Program-made: the position numbers and the translations under genes
Assembly (NCBI RefSeq): GCF_003990645.1
Contig: NZ_RYZK01000015.1
Location: 1-64,000, forward strand
Source: Shimia sediminis
GTDB taxonomy: Bacteria; Pseudomonadota; Alphaproteobacteria; Rhodobacterales; Rhodobacteraceae
DNA: 64,000 bases
Direction: 5' to 3'
Part shown: piece after piece, positions 26,499 through 35,462 of the stretch
Numbering within the stretch: position 1 is the stretch's first letter
How the letters are laid out: every line of letters begins with the position of its first letter
Notes under the pieces: generated by a model
Seen by the model: the letters and a program-made list of their open reading frames with translations, nothing else
What the model was told of the DNA's origin: nothing
Database searches by the model: none

Positions 26499-27677
26499 TT
26501 ATCCCAACTCCAGAGCCGCTTTGGACAGGATCGACAGCATCACTTCGGATGTGCCACCCTCGATCGAGTTGCCTTTGGAGCGCAGCCAGAGTGACGCTTT
26601 TTCGTCCCCCGCCGCATCCGCAAAGTCCCACTCCAGCGCGGCCAGCCCACCAGCGGCCATAATCAACTCCTGGCGGCGCTTGTTCAGCTCGGTCCCCGTG
26701 TATTTCAACGTCGCACTTTCCGCGCCCAATTGCTTGCCAGCCCTGATCCACGACTTCGCCCGCGCCAGCTCTGCGTCAAAGGCAATCTCGTCGATCAGGA
26801 AGTCCGCGATCCGCCCGCGCAGGATCGGATCGTCCAACCGCCCCTGATCATCCACGCCCAGCGCATCCCGCGCCACTTCGACCAGATCATCACTGCCAAA
26901 CAACGCAGAATCTGTGGCCCCGATCATTTCGCGCTCATGGGTCAACAGGTACTTGGCGATGGTCCAGCCCGTGCCACGCTCTCCTACGATCTGATCTTTT
27001 GGCACCTTCACGCTGTCAAAGAACGTCTCGCAGAACGGCGAAGACCCCGAGATCAACTGGATCGGGCTCGTCGACACCCCCGGCGAGGTCATGTCGAACA
27101 ACAGGAAGCTGATACCTTTGTGTTTCGCGGCCTCCGGCTCTGTCCGTACAAGGCAGAAAATCCAATCGGCCTTGTCCGCATACGAGGTCCAGATCTTCTG
27201 CCCCGACACCTCAAAGTATTCACCGCAATCCACACCTTTGGTCTGCAAAGAGGCCAGATCAGACCCGGCACCGGGCTCGGAATACCCCTGGCACCAGCGC
27301 ACCTCACCCCGTGCAATCTGCGGCAGGTAATGACGTTTTTGCTCTTCACTGCCGAACTCCAGCAGCGCCGGCCCAAGCATCCAGATACCAAAGCTTTGCA
27401 AGGGTGGGCGTGCAGAGATACGCGCCATCTCTTCTTTCAGAACACGGTCTTCGTCCCCGCTCAACCCCGCACCGCCATAAGCTTCAGGCCATGTCGGCAC
27501 GGTCCAGCCGCGCGCGGCCATGCGTTCCAGCCATTGCTCTTGCGCTTTTGACTGAAACACCCAGTTCCGCCCGCCCCAACACACATCCGCCTCGGACATC
27601 GGCTGGCGCATTTCCTTTGGGCAATTCTCTTCCAGCCACGCCCGTGTCTCGGCGCGGAACTCCTGCAAATCCGTCAT
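26499..27677 (-). CDS. Acyl-CoA dehydrogenase family protein (first of a pair)
   Basis: A 392-residue acyl-CoA dehydrogenase. Key stretches are WCQGYSEPGAGSDLASLQTK (substrate/FAD region), GQKIWTSYADKADWIF and the C-terminal SIEGGTSEVMLSILSK. The N-terminal MTDLQEFRAETRAWLEENCP is typical of ACADs acting on bulky or polycyclic CoA esters. The ATG at 27677 is chosen; the frame is open 17 codons further but into the livJ-proximal hairpin. It is separated from livJ by 58 bases that hold a strong stem-loop. With the next gene it probably introduces a double bond in the CoA ester made by the ligase encoded upstream. Confidence 0.9.
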   Translation of the reverse strand: MTDLQEFRAETRAWLEENCPKEMRQPMSEADVCWGGRNWVFQSKAQEQWLERMAARGWTVPTWPEAYGGAGLSGDEDRVLKEEMARISARPPLQSFGIWMLGPALLEFGSEEQKRHYLPQIARGEVRWCQGYSEPGAGSDLASLQTKGVDCGEYFEVSGQKIWTSYADKADWIFCLVRTEPEAAKHKGISFLLFDMTSPGVSTSPIQLISGSSPFCETFFDSVKVPKDQIVGERGTGWTIAKYLLTHEREMIGATDSALFGSDDLVEVARDALGVDDQGRLDDPILRGRIADFLIDEIAFDAELARAKSWIRAGKQLGAESATLKYTGTELNKRRQELIMAAGGLAALEWDFADAAGDEKASLWLRSKGNSIEGGTSEVMLSILSKAALELG

Positions 27678-27698
27678 TTTGTCACCTGAAGTTTTTGG

Positions 27699-27728
27699 TT
27701 GGCGGGCGCCGACGCGGGCGCCCGCCAA
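27699..27728 (-). other. Perfect 12-bp stem-loop after livJ
   Basis: TTGGCGGGCGCC (27699-27710) and GGCGCCCGCCAA (27717-27728) are exact complements around a 6-base loop. There is no T-tract on the minus strand, so it is unlikely to be a strong terminator. Such stem-loops after substrate-binding-protein genes commonly block 3' decay and keep the binding protein more abundant than the downstream products. Confidence 0.75.
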
Positions 27729-27735
27729 ATGAAGA

Positions 27736-28896
27736 TTACTCTTCGTGGACCTTCGCCCAGTTGCCGTCTTTCACGACCGATACATAGACCGAGTTCGCAC
27801 CCTGGTGGTCATCGGGGCCATAGTCGATGTGGTTGCCGACCAGCTCATCGGTAAAGTCCAGCGTTTCCATCGCCGCGATAAAGCTTTCCTGCGTCAGTTC
27901 GGGACCTGCCGCTTCCAGAGCACGCACCACGAGGCTTGCTGCGCTGTAGCCCAGCATCGAGAACCCTACCGGGTCTTCACCTGTGGCCTCTTTGTACTCA
28001 GCAATAAAGGCCGCCGGAGCAGGGTCAGAGGCACGCGCCCAGAGGTCCTGCCAGCTGGCCGCCGCATAGAAGCCTTCGGTCACACCACCCGGAACCTTGG
28101 CAACCACCGTCAGGAAGCTGGCCGAAGTGCCGAGGAATTTCATGTCGGTCAGGCCCATCTTCTTGGCCGTGCCCTGAATGGTGATCGCCTGACGGACAGG
28201 AACGCCAACCGCGATGACCTGGCAGCCTGCTTCCTTCAGTTTCGACAGCGAACCGACGAAATCACTTTCGTCCGGCTTGTGCGTGGTTTCCGCGACAAAC
28301 TCGATGCCCGCCTCTTCGGCCCCCATCTTGGCACCTTCCAGGATTTCCTTGCCAAAGTCGTTCGGCAGATACATGGCGCAGGCCTTGGTGCCGCCAAATT
28401 CAGAGGCAAGGTACTTTACGCCCACACGCGCCTGATCGACATAGGTCGAGAACGAGGTGAACTTGTTGTGCATCGGGTCTTGCAGCATCTGGCGTGCCGC
28501 GGTCAGCGGCGCAACGTTCGGAATGCCTTTGGGGTCAAGCAGCTTGAAACCGGCCATGTTCATGGGCGTTCCCAGCGATTGCATCATCGCGAACACCTTG
28601 TCGCGGTTCAGCAGCTTGTTATAGCCCTGCATCGCGCGCGGCATCTGGTAGCCGTGGTCCTCGGTGATGAACCGAATGGTGCGGCCATGCACACCGCCCG
28701 CGGCATTCACCTTGTCAAAATAGAGGTTCGCGCCCTTGGTCGCGGGCACCCCTACGGCGGCAAAAACGCCAGACAGGTCATTCACGGAACCGATGACGAT
28801 TTCGGTGTCCGTAACGCCCTGCGCCTCGGCCGAAGCCATGGTCGCTGCCGCGGTCAGACCCGCCGCCAGCGATAGTTTTCTTACCAATGTTTTCAT
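27736..28896 (-). CDS. Branched-chain amino acid type ABC transporter substrate-binding protein
   Basis: A 386-residue periplasmic binding protein of the LivJ (HAAT) family. The first ~23 residues are a signal peptide cleaved after MASA, and the mature part begins GVTDTEIVIGSVNDLSGVFA, typical of type-1 periplasmic binding folds. The ligand pocket cannot be read for specificity, and such proteins often bind aromatic or other carboxylates rather than amino acids. It delivers the ligand to the LivHMGF permease encoded upstream on the same strand; an acyl-CoA ligase gene lies between. Confidence 0.93.
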   Translation of the reverse strand: MKTLVRKLSLAAGLTAAATMASAEAQGVTDTEIVIGSVNDLSGVFAAVGVPATKGANLYFDKVNAAGGVHGRTIRFITEDHGYQMPRAMQGYNKLLNRDKVFAMMQSLGTPMNMAGFKLLDPKGIPNVAPLTAARQMLQDPMHNKFTSFSTYVDQARVGVKYLASEFGGTKACAMYLPNDFGKEILEGAKMGAEEAGIEFVAETTHKPDESDFVGSLSKLKEAGCQVIAVGVPVRQAITIQGTAKKMGLTDMKFLGTSASFLTVVAKVPGGVTEGFYAAASWQDLWARASDPAPAAFIAEYKEATGEDPVGFSMLGYSAASLVVRALEAAGPELTQESFIAAMETLDFTDELVGNHIDYGPDDHQGANSVYVSVVKDGNWAKVHEE

Positions 28897-28950
28897 TGTT
28901 TTCCTCCCGTTGGTAAATTCGATCTTCTTTGCGCTTCCGTATTGTCTTTC

Positions 28951-30834
28951 CTAGTACATGTCCTCGATCAGATGCGCGTGGCGCTTCTCGACATAGGACC
29001 GCTTCAGTTTCATCGTCGCCGTCAGCTCTTCGTCTTCCGCCGTCAACAACACATCGATCAGGCGGAAATCCTTGATCTGTTCGACCCGCGCGAACTCTTT
29101 GTTCACAGCGCGCACTTCAGCGTCGATCAGATCCTTGACCTCTTTCGCCGCACAGAGCGATGCAAAGTTCGAGAACGGCACCTTGTTGTCCTGAGCGTAT
29201 TTCTCGACGTTCTCCTGATCAATCATAATCAGAGCGCTCAGGAATTTACGTCGGTCCCCGATGATGACTGCATCAGAGATATAGTGCGAAAACTTCAAAC
29301 GGCTCTCAATTTCCGCAGGGGTGATGTTCTTGCCGCCTGCAGTGATGATGATGTCCTTGAGACGCCCGGTGATCGTGACAAAGCCGCTTTCATCCACGCG
29401 CCCCACATCCCCGGTCCGCAACCAACCGTCATCGGTGAAGGTCTCGGCGGTCTTTTCGTTGTTGCGCCAGTAGCCCTGAAAATTGTTCAGACCCTTGGTC
29501 TGGATCTCACCATCCTCGGCAATGCGCAGATCATAGCCGGGGATCGGTTTGCCGATGGTGCCCACGGTGTTTTCATGCCGCGTGTTCATCGTCGCCAGAC
29601 CCGCCGTCTCGGTCATGCCATAGCCTTCGACCAGGGGCACGCCGATGGACCAGTACCACTTCAGCAATTCTGGCGAGATCGGGGCCGCGCCGGTGCCCCC
29701 CCGGCGCATGTTGTCAAAGCCCAGCATCCGGCGCAGGTTGCGCAGGACCAGCCGGTCCCACAGCCAATAGTTCGCCGCCACGCCGGCTGGCACGGGTTTG
29801 CCCGCCAGCATGTAGTCTGCGCGCTTCGCCCCGGCCTTCATAGCCATGGCATAGGCCGCACGACCCGAAGGTGTTGCCTCCTGAACCATAATGAGCACGG
29901 AAGAATAGATTTTCTCCCAAACCCGCGGCACGGCCGTAAAGGTATCGGGCGACACCTCTTGCAGGTTGTTGAACACTGTCTCCGGGCTCTCGGCAAAGTT
30001 CACGACACATTTCGCCGCGAGCGGGAAATAGATCGACACGTCGCGTTCCAGGATGTGACAGAGCGGCAGAAAGCACAGCTGGTTGTCGGTCTCCAGACAT
30101 TGCAGCCTGCGCGCGCCAGCCTCGATCGCGGCCATGATGTTCTCATTCGACAACATCGCGCCCTTGGGCATGCCGGTCGTGCCTGAGGTATAGATCAAAA
30201 GCGCCGTGTCACCGGGCTGGGTCTTGTCGATCTCGTCTTCGAAGGCCCCCGGCGCTTCGGCGTCCGCGGCCTTGCCGATCTCGTAAAGCTCGTCGATCAG
30301 CATGCAGCGTGGATGATCGAGGTCGTGCAGGCCCTCATCCTCAAGGATGATAACCTTGGTCAGCCCCGGCATCTCCGCCTCGTTGGACAGGAACTTGTCC
30401 AGCTGCTCTTCGTTTTCGACAACCAGAAACCGGCTGTCGCTGTCATTCACCAGATAGGTCAGCTGCGAGCCGCTGTCGGTGGTGTAGACGCCCGAGGCAA
30501 TGCCCCCGACCGACTGGATGCCCATATCGAAATAGGCCCACTCTTTGCGGTCCTCCGATAGGATGGACACCACTTCGCCGCGCTTCATGCCCAGCTTGCG
30601 CAGCCCCATGCCAATCCACTTGGCGCGGGTCCAATAGTCTTCCCAGCTATAGGCCTTCCAGATCCCGAGGTCTTTTTCCCGGTGAACGGTCCGCGTACCC
30701 AGTTCCGAGCAACGTTTCTTGAACAGACCCGGAATGGTGATGCAGCCATCCACCTGAACGGGGCGCTGCCCGGCATCTGCGTTATAGGTCACACCGTTGA
30801 TCACGGCAGACTTCAGAGGGGTTTGCACGTTCAT
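28951..30834 (-). CDS. AMP-dependent synthetase/ligase (long-chain-type acyl-CoA ligase)
   Basis: A 627-residue ANL-superfamily enzyme that activates a carboxylic acid to its CoA thioester via an acyl-adenylate. The P-loop-like motif YTSGTTGMPKGAM, the VEGYGMTETAGLATM block and the hinge GRLKDIIITAGGKNITP are intact. The length and the GWLRTGDVG block match the long-chain (FadD15-like) group. The ATG at 30834 lies 5 bases past the livF stop; the open frame further upstream overlaps livF. Being embedded inside an ABC transporter operon, it probably activates the imported acid on arrival (vectorial uptake). Confidence 0.92.
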   Translation of the reverse strand: MNVQTPLKSAVINGVTYNADAGQRPVQVDGCITIPGLFKKRCSELGTRTVHREKDLGIWKAYSWEDYWTRAKWIGMGLRKLGMKRGEVVSILSEDRKEWAYFDMGIQSVGGIASGVYTTDSGSQLTYLVNDSDSRFLVVENEEQLDKFLSNEAEMPGLTKVIILEDEGLHDLDHPRCMLIDELYEIGKAADAEAPGAFEDEIDKTQPGDTALLIYTSGTTGMPKGAMLSNENIMAAIEAGARRLQCLETDNQLCFLPLCHILERDVSIYFPLAAKCVVNFAESPETVFNNLQEVSPDTFTAVPRVWEKIYSSVLIMVQEATPSGRAAYAMAMKAGAKRADYMLAGKPVPAGVAANYWLWDRLVLRNLRRMLGFDNMRRGGTGAAPISPELLKWYWSIGVPLVEGYGMTETAGLATMNTRHENTVGTIGKPIPGYDLRIAEDGEIQTKGLNNFQGYWRNNEKTAETFTDDGWLRTGDVGRVDESGFVTITGRLKDIIITAGGKNITPAEIESRLKFSHYISDAVIIGDRRKFLSALIMIDQENVEKYAQDNKVPFSNFASLCAAKEVKDLIDAEVRAVNKEFARVEQIKDFRLIDVLLTAEDEELTATMKLKRSYVEKRHAHLIEDMY

Positions 30835-30838
30835 TTGC

Positions 30839-31612
30839 CTACCTCCATGTTTTCTTGCGTTTCCAGCGGCGCTGTTCGCGCGCGCCTTCTTCCTGAACAC
30901 CCAGGTAAAAGTTCTGGATGTCTTCGGACTTGAGCAGTTCTTCGGCGGTGCCATCCATCACGATACGCCCCACTTCCATCACATAGCCATCATGCGCCAG
31001 CTCCAGCGCGGCACTGGCGTTTTGCTCTACCAGCATCATGGTCATGTTCTGCTCTTCGTTCAGGCGCTTCAGGATCGAAAAGATTTCCTGCACCAGCAAT
31101 GGCGACAACCCCAGCGACGGCTCGTCCAAGAGCATCACCTTGGGTTTGCCCATCAGGCCCCGACCAATCGCCAGCATCTGCTGCTGACCCCCTGACAGGG
31201 TTCCGGCCTCTTGCTTGCGGCGCTCTTTCAGGATCGGGAAGTAGTCAAAGACCATCTCACGATCCCGCTCGATGCCTTTTGAATCACTGCGGGTATAGGC
31301 CCCCAGTGCCAGGTTTTCCTCGACCGTCAGCAGCGGAAACACCTCGCGCCCCTCGGGCACATGCACGATACCGTCATGCACGATCTTGTGCGGCTCGCGC
31401 CCCTGGATCTCGATCCCTTCAAAGATGATCTGCCCCTTTTCCGGGTCCATGACCCCCGAAACAGTCTTCATCAGGGTTGTCTTGCCAGCACCATTGGCGC
31501 CCAGGATCGACACGATGCGCCCCTGATGCACGTCCAGCGACACACCCCTTATGGCCATGATCGGGCCATAGAAGCTTTCGACATTGCGGATTTTCAGAAT
31601 GGGTTCACTCAT
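30839..31612 (-). CDS. livF: ABC transporter ATP-binding protein, LivF type
   Basis: A 257-residue ATPase of the branched-chain amino acid transporter class. Walker A is GANGAGKTT, the ABC signature LSGGQQQMLAIGRGL and Walker B VMLLDEPSLGLSP. The C-terminus carries an extra basic tail (EEGAREQRRWKRKKTWR) beyond the usual LivF end. The start ATG overlaps the livG stop (31609-31612), and the ligase gene begins 4 bases after its stop, so all are translated from one mRNA. It forms the cytoplasmic ATPase pair with LivG. Confidence 0.94.
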   Translation of the reverse strand: MSEPILKIRNVESFYGPIMAIRGVSLDVHQGRIVSILGANGAGKTTLMKTVSGVMDPEKGQIIFEGIEIQGREPHKIVHDGIVHVPEGREVFPLLTVEENLALGAYTRSDSKGIERDREMVFDYFPILKERRKQEAGTLSGGQQQMLAIGRGLMGKPKVMLLDEPSLGLSPLLVQEIFSILKRLNEEQNMTMMLVEQNASAALELAHDGYVMEVGRIVMDGTAEELLKSEDIQNFYLGVQEEGAREQRRWKRKKTWR

Positions 31613-32373
31613 GCCACATGCCCCAGGTAGGCTTCGATCACGGCCGGATCGGATTGTACTTCTTGCGGTGTGCCCAGCGCCAGTTTCGCGCCATCCGCCA
31701 TTGCCAGAACGCGGTCGGAAACACCGGACACCAGCCCCATGTCATGTTCGACCATGAGAACCGTGATCCCCATCTGGCGCCGGATGTCGTCGATCCACCA
31801 ACGCATGTCCGTGGTCTCTTCCACCGACAGTCCCGAGGCTGGCTCGTCCAGCAGCAAAAGCTTTGGATCGGTCGCCAGCGCACGCGCCACCTCGACCACC
31901 TTGCGCACACCATAAGGCAACCCGGCGATGCGTTTCTCGCGGTAGGCCTGCAGGTCGAGGAAATCGATGATCTCTTCAACGAAATGGCGGCTCTGCAACT
32001 CTTGCTTCTTTACGGACGGTGTAAAGAACAGCTCGCTGACAAAGTTCGTGCCACGATGGCGATGCCGTCCCACCAGCAGGTTCTCCAACACGGTCGCCTG
32101 ATCGAACAACTCGATGTTCTGAAAGGTCCGCGCCACGCCAAAGGTTGCAACCTCGCTGGCCTTTGACTTCAAAAGGTCATGGCCATCGAACACGATAGAC
32201 CCGGCAATAGGATCGTAGAACCGCGAAATCAGGTTAAAGACCGTCGATTTGCCCGCCCCGTTGGGGCCAACAATGGCAAACACTTCGCCCTCTTCGACGC
32301 TGAACGACAGGTTGTCCACCGCCGTCACACCGCCAAACTTGAGCGTCGTGTCTTTGACTTCAAGAAAGCTCAT
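31609..32373 (-). CDS. livG: ABC transporter ATP-binding protein, LivG type
   Basis: A 254-residue ATPase. Walker A is GPNGAGKST, the signature region is GLPYGVRKVVEVARAL, which is the usual degenerate LivG form, and Walker B is LLLLDEPASGLS. The ATG at 32373 overlaps the livM stop (ATGA at 32370-32373); the longer open frame upstream lies in livM and is not used. It pairs with LivF to power the LivHM permease. Confidence 0.95.
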   Translation of the reverse strand: MSFLEVKDTTLKFGGVTAVDNLSFSVEEGEVFAIVGPNGAGKSTVFNLISRFYDPIAGSIVFDGHDLLKSKASEVATFGVARTFQNIELFDQATVLENLLVGRHRHRGTNFVSELFFTPSVKKQELQSRHFVEEIIDFLDLQAYREKRIAGLPYGVRKVVEVARALATDPKLLLLDEPASGLSVEETTDMRWWIDDIRRQMGITVLMVEHDMGLVSGVSDRVLAMADGAKLALGTPQEVQSDPAVIEAYLGHVA

Positions 32374-33467
32374 CTCAGACGCTCCGTTTTCAGATAGGAT
32401 TTCTGACGCTTGAACATGTCTTTCCGGTAGAAGGGGAACAGTTCGATGAAAGTGCGGATCTTGAGCCAGCGGCCATAGATGCCCATCGGCTCGAACAGGA
32501 TGAACAGGATCAGGATAAACCCGAAGACACCAAACTCGAGACCCGGAATAGCAACCGAAGACCCACCAAACAGCGCCCCGACCCACTCTTTCGAGATCGA
32601 AAGGAACTGTGGCAGGAAGCCTATGACAATGGCCCCCAGAAACGCGCCGTGAATAGAGCCAAGGCCGCCGATCACGATCATCATCAACAATTCAATCGAG
32701 ATGATCACGCTAAAGGTCTCGTTGTTGAACGCGCCAGCGAACAACCCCATCAGCGCACCAGCCAATCCGGTGACCGCACAGGACAATCCGAATGACATTG
32801 CCTTGGTCCGTGCTATGTCGACGCCCATCGCCTGTGCCGACACTTCCGAGTCACGCACCGCGATAAAGCTGCGCCCCAAAGGTGCGCGCATCAGGTTGAT
32901 GTAGCCAAGCGTCACGATCACCACGACACCCAGCACGAGATAATAAAACTCTTTCGGGGTGCCCCAGCGGTCGATGTCGAAGCCAAAGACATTTACGGGC
33001 GGCGCATATTTGCCGCTGACACCGCCGGTCCAGGTTTCGGTCAGGACGATGATGTCATCGGTCAGGATCGACATCGCCAACGTTGCAATAGCGAGGTAGA
33101 TGCCGTGCAAACGCAGCGCCGGAATGGCAATGATGACGCCGACCAACCCGGTCAACAAACCCGCCAAAGGAAAGGCCACCATAAACGGGACGCCCTGCTC
33201 CATCATGATGATGTTGGCGTAGCACCCAAAGGCCAGAAAGGCCGCGTGGCCAAGGCTGGCTTGCCCAGTGTGACCGGTCAGCACCATCAGCCCCATGCCC
33301 GCCAACGCCCAGATCAGCACATTGGTCAGCTCGCCAAGGTAGAAGTCGTCAATCAACATCGGCGCCGCGATAACCACAGCCAGCAAGATCATGTACAGCA
33401 TCAGCTGATAGGTGTCTTTCCAGGGCCGAATGTCCTGCATGTAGTCGGTTTTGAAAACAATACGCAT
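32370..33467 (-). CDS. livM: ABC transporter permease, LivM type
   Basis: A 365-residue inner-membrane permease with about nine or ten hydrophobic segments. The region VLTGHTGQASLGHAAFLAFG is the family signature of LivM, and GGLGSIHGAFLGAIVIGFLP is the coupling-loop region contacting the ATPases. A basic C-terminal tail (KDMFKRQKSYLKTERLR) extends past the last helix. It follows livH after 4 bases and overlaps livG by 4, placing it firmly in the operon. Confidence 0.94.
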   Translation of the reverse strand: MRIVFKTDYMQDIRPWKDTYQLMLYMILLAVVIAAPMLIDDFYLGELTNVLIWALAGMGLMVLTGHTGQASLGHAAFLAFGCYANIIMMEQGVPFMVAFPLAGLLTGLVGVIIAIPALRLHGIYLAIATLAMSILTDDIIVLTETWTGGVSGKYAPPVNVFGFDIDRWGTPKEFYYLVLGVVVIVTLGYINLMRAPLGRSFIAVRDSEVSAQAMGVDIARTKAMSFGLSCAVTGLAGALMGLFAGAFNNETFSVIISIELLMMIVIGGLGSIHGAFLGAIVIGFLPQFLSISKEWVGALFGGSSVAIPGLEFGVFGFILILFILFEPMGIYGRWLKIRTFIELFPFYRKDMFKRQKSYLKTERLR

Positions 33468-33471
33468 CGTC

Positions 33472-34347
33472 TTACACCTTCTTCACACGAACTTGGCTGA
33501 ACAGACCATGTGGACGGAAGATCAGAACCGCCAGCAACAGCGCATAAGGCGCAACCTGACTGTATCCGGCGGCAATGTAGCGGCTGGCAAAGGGTTCAAT
33601 CACACCCACAATCAATCCGCCAGCCAAGGCCCCCGGCAAGCTGCCAAAGCCTCCGATCACCGCCGCGGCAAAGGCCTTGATGCCCATCAGACCCGTGCTT
33701 GGATCGACAGCGCCCTTGGCGGCAAACAGGATGCCCGCGATACAAGCCACGGCACCTGCCAGCGCCCAGATGAACCCCTGCACGCGCTTGACCGGAACAC
33801 CCATGTAATAGGCTGCCAGCTGGTTTTGCGACGCCCCCTGCATGGCAAGCCCCATCTTGGTGCGGTTGAAGAACTCATAAAGCCCCCAGGTCAGCAGGAT
33901 CGTGACAACGATCACCGCCACATCCTCCATGCCCAGCACCAACTCGCCCAGGCGCAGCTCTTTGCCGGCCAGCGGGTTTTCCAGCGATTGCGGCTCGTGG
34001 CCCCAGATCATGCCCGCCACAAAGCGGATCACAAAGCCCAGGGCGATGGTCAGGATGACAACCGCTGTCTGGCTTTGCCCAAACATCAACCGGATGACGA
34101 ACCGGTCCAGCAGGTACCCCATCAATGCCATGATCGAGATTGAGATCGGCACCGCCAGCCAGAATGGAATACCCATGTAACCTGCGTTTGTCAGACCAAT
34201 CGTGACAAAGGCCCCAAGCATCATGAAATCACCCTGGGCGAAGTTCACGGCCTCGGTCGCCTTGTAAATCAGCACAAAGCCAAGCGCGATCAGGCCATAG
34301 ACACAGCCATTCGCCAGCCCGCTTATCAAGAGCTGCAAAATATCCAA
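33472..34347 (-). CDS. livH: ABC transporter permease, LivH type
   Basis: A 291-residue membrane permease. VNFAQGDFMMLGAFV and AAVIGGFGSLPGALAGGLIVG are the LivH signatures. No ATG is well placed: the open frame extends to 34380, but a TTG at 34347 sits four bases after GGAGG and gives a protein starting LDILQLLISGLANGC, the normal LivH N-terminus. A TTG start would keep expression of the permease modest. It is the first of the transporter genes; the MDR reductase gene ends 79 bases upstream on the same strand. Confidence 0.92.
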   Translation of the reverse strand: MDILQLLISGLANGCVYGLIALGFVLIYKATEAVNFAQGDFMMLGAFVTIGLTNAGYMGIPFWLAVPISISIMALMGYLLDRFVIRLMFGQSQTAVVILTIALGFVIRFVAGMIWGHEPQSLENPLAGKELRLGELVLGMEDVAVIVVTILLTWGLYEFFNRTKMGLAMQGASQNQLAAYYMGVPVKRVQGFIWALAGAVACIAGILFAAKGAVDPSTGLMGIKAFAAAVIGGFGSLPGALAGGLIVGVIEPFASRYIAAGYSQVAPYALLLAVLIFRPHGLFSQVRVKKV

Positions 34348-34426
34348 ATTTTCCTCCCCGCGCCGGTTTTCCAGCGACACATTTCGGCTCGGCAGGGCTC
34401 CTCTTCCCCGCCGGCCATTGATCTCA

Positions 34427-35461
34427 CTATGGCGTAATCATCACCTTACCGTCAGTCTTTTTCGTTGCATCTGCCAAACCTGACACAACGTCACGTAGCG
34501 GAAGATGTACCGAAACGTCGGTTTTCCATCGACCATCTGCAAATCTGGCCTGCACTTCACCAATCACGCGAATCTGATCCTCTGGCGGCGTATTGCGCAT
34601 CCAGTTTGTCAGCCAGAAACCTTCGATCTTTTTGTCCATGAAAATAAACTGCCCCATCTGCGTCAGCTTGGGCAGCTCGGCAGACAGTTTGCCATAGCTG
34701 ATCCAGCGCGCCCGGTTGGGCATGGCGGCAAAGACCTGCTCGGACAATTGATCCGACACCGCGTCCAGGAAGACGCGTGGCTTCAGCTCTTTGGAAACCG
34801 CGGCAAAATTCTTTACGATATCCGGATCTGTCGTCACCAGCACTTCGGTCGCGCCAAGGTCTTTCAACGGCCGCACCGCGTCTTCGCGGCGCACCAGCGC
34901 AATGGTCTTCAAACCCAGATCCCGACCCAGCGACACCATCAGCTTGCCAAGTTGGCTGGTCGCCGCAGACACGACAAAAGCATCTCCTGCCTGCTTGGCA
35001 ATATCCACCATCGCCATCGCAGTCAGAGGGTTCACGATCTGCGCCGCGCCATCCTCATCCGACACATCCGGACGCAGGGGAATACAGCTCATGGCATCGG
35101 TGGTTGCATACTCGGCCCAGGCCCCGGAACACCCCAGCGCCACCGCAAAGCTGACCCGCTTGCCAACAAGACCTTCGGCGCCTTTGCCAGCGGCCACAAC
35201 GTCACCACACCCTTCAAATCCGGCCGGGTTGCCCTTTTTGCGGGGCTGCCCGTATTCGCCCTTGATAAAGTGCAGGTCAGACGGATTCACCGATGCAACC
35301 CGCACTTTCAAAAGAACCTGCCCGGGACCGGGTGTCGGCACCGGTACCTCGCCAGCCTCCAAGTAGTCCGAGGCATCGTCAATGATCGGCCCTGTTGCTT
35401 TCCCGGAATATCCCTCTCCGGTCTGCAAAACCGCAAACATGGTGTCTGGTAGGTTGCTCAC
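34427..35461 (-). CDS. Zinc-independent MDR-family NAD(P)H oxidoreductase
   Basis: A 344-residue medium-chain reductase. It shows the GroES-like N-terminal domain (VPVPTPGPGQVLLKVRVASV), the NPSDL and PAGFEGCGDV blocks, and a Rossmann domain where AATSQLGKLMVSLGRDLG replaces the usual GxGxxG. The structural zinc cysteines of alcohol dehydrogenases are missing. The IVNPLTAMAM stretch recalls quinone reductases and trans-2-enoyl-CoA reductases; the latter would fit the acyl-CoA genes downstream. The GTG at 35461, with GGGGAG before it, lies one base beyond the TetR stop codon, so the two genes are coupled. Confidence 0.85.
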   Translation of the reverse strand: MSNLPDTMFAVLQTGEGYSGKATGPIIDDASDYLEAGEVPVPTPGPGQVLLKVRVASVNPSDLHFIKGEYGQPRKKGNPAGFEGCGDVVAAGKGAEGLVGKRVSFAVALGCSGAWAEYATTDAMSCIPLRPDVSDEDGAAQIVNPLTAMAMVDIAKQAGDAFVVSAATSQLGKLMVSLGRDLGLKTIALVRREDAVRPLKDLGATEVLVTTDPDIVKNFAAVSKELKPRVFLDAVSDQLSEQVFAAMPNRARWISYGKLSAELPKLTQMGQFIFMDKKIEGFWLTNWMRNTPPEDQIRVIGEVQARFADGRWKTDVSVHLPLRDVVSGLADATKKTDGKVMITP

Positions 35462-35462
35462 G

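Noticed and set aside
27745-28875. A 376-codon plus-strand frame opposite livJ
   Set aside because: It is antisense to a clear binding-protein gene with a signal peptide; its translation shows no family features.
28942-30186. A 414-codon plus-strand frame opposite the acyl-CoA ligase
   Set aside because: The ligase frame carries the complete ANL motifs; the antisense translation is histidine- and arginine-rich noise.
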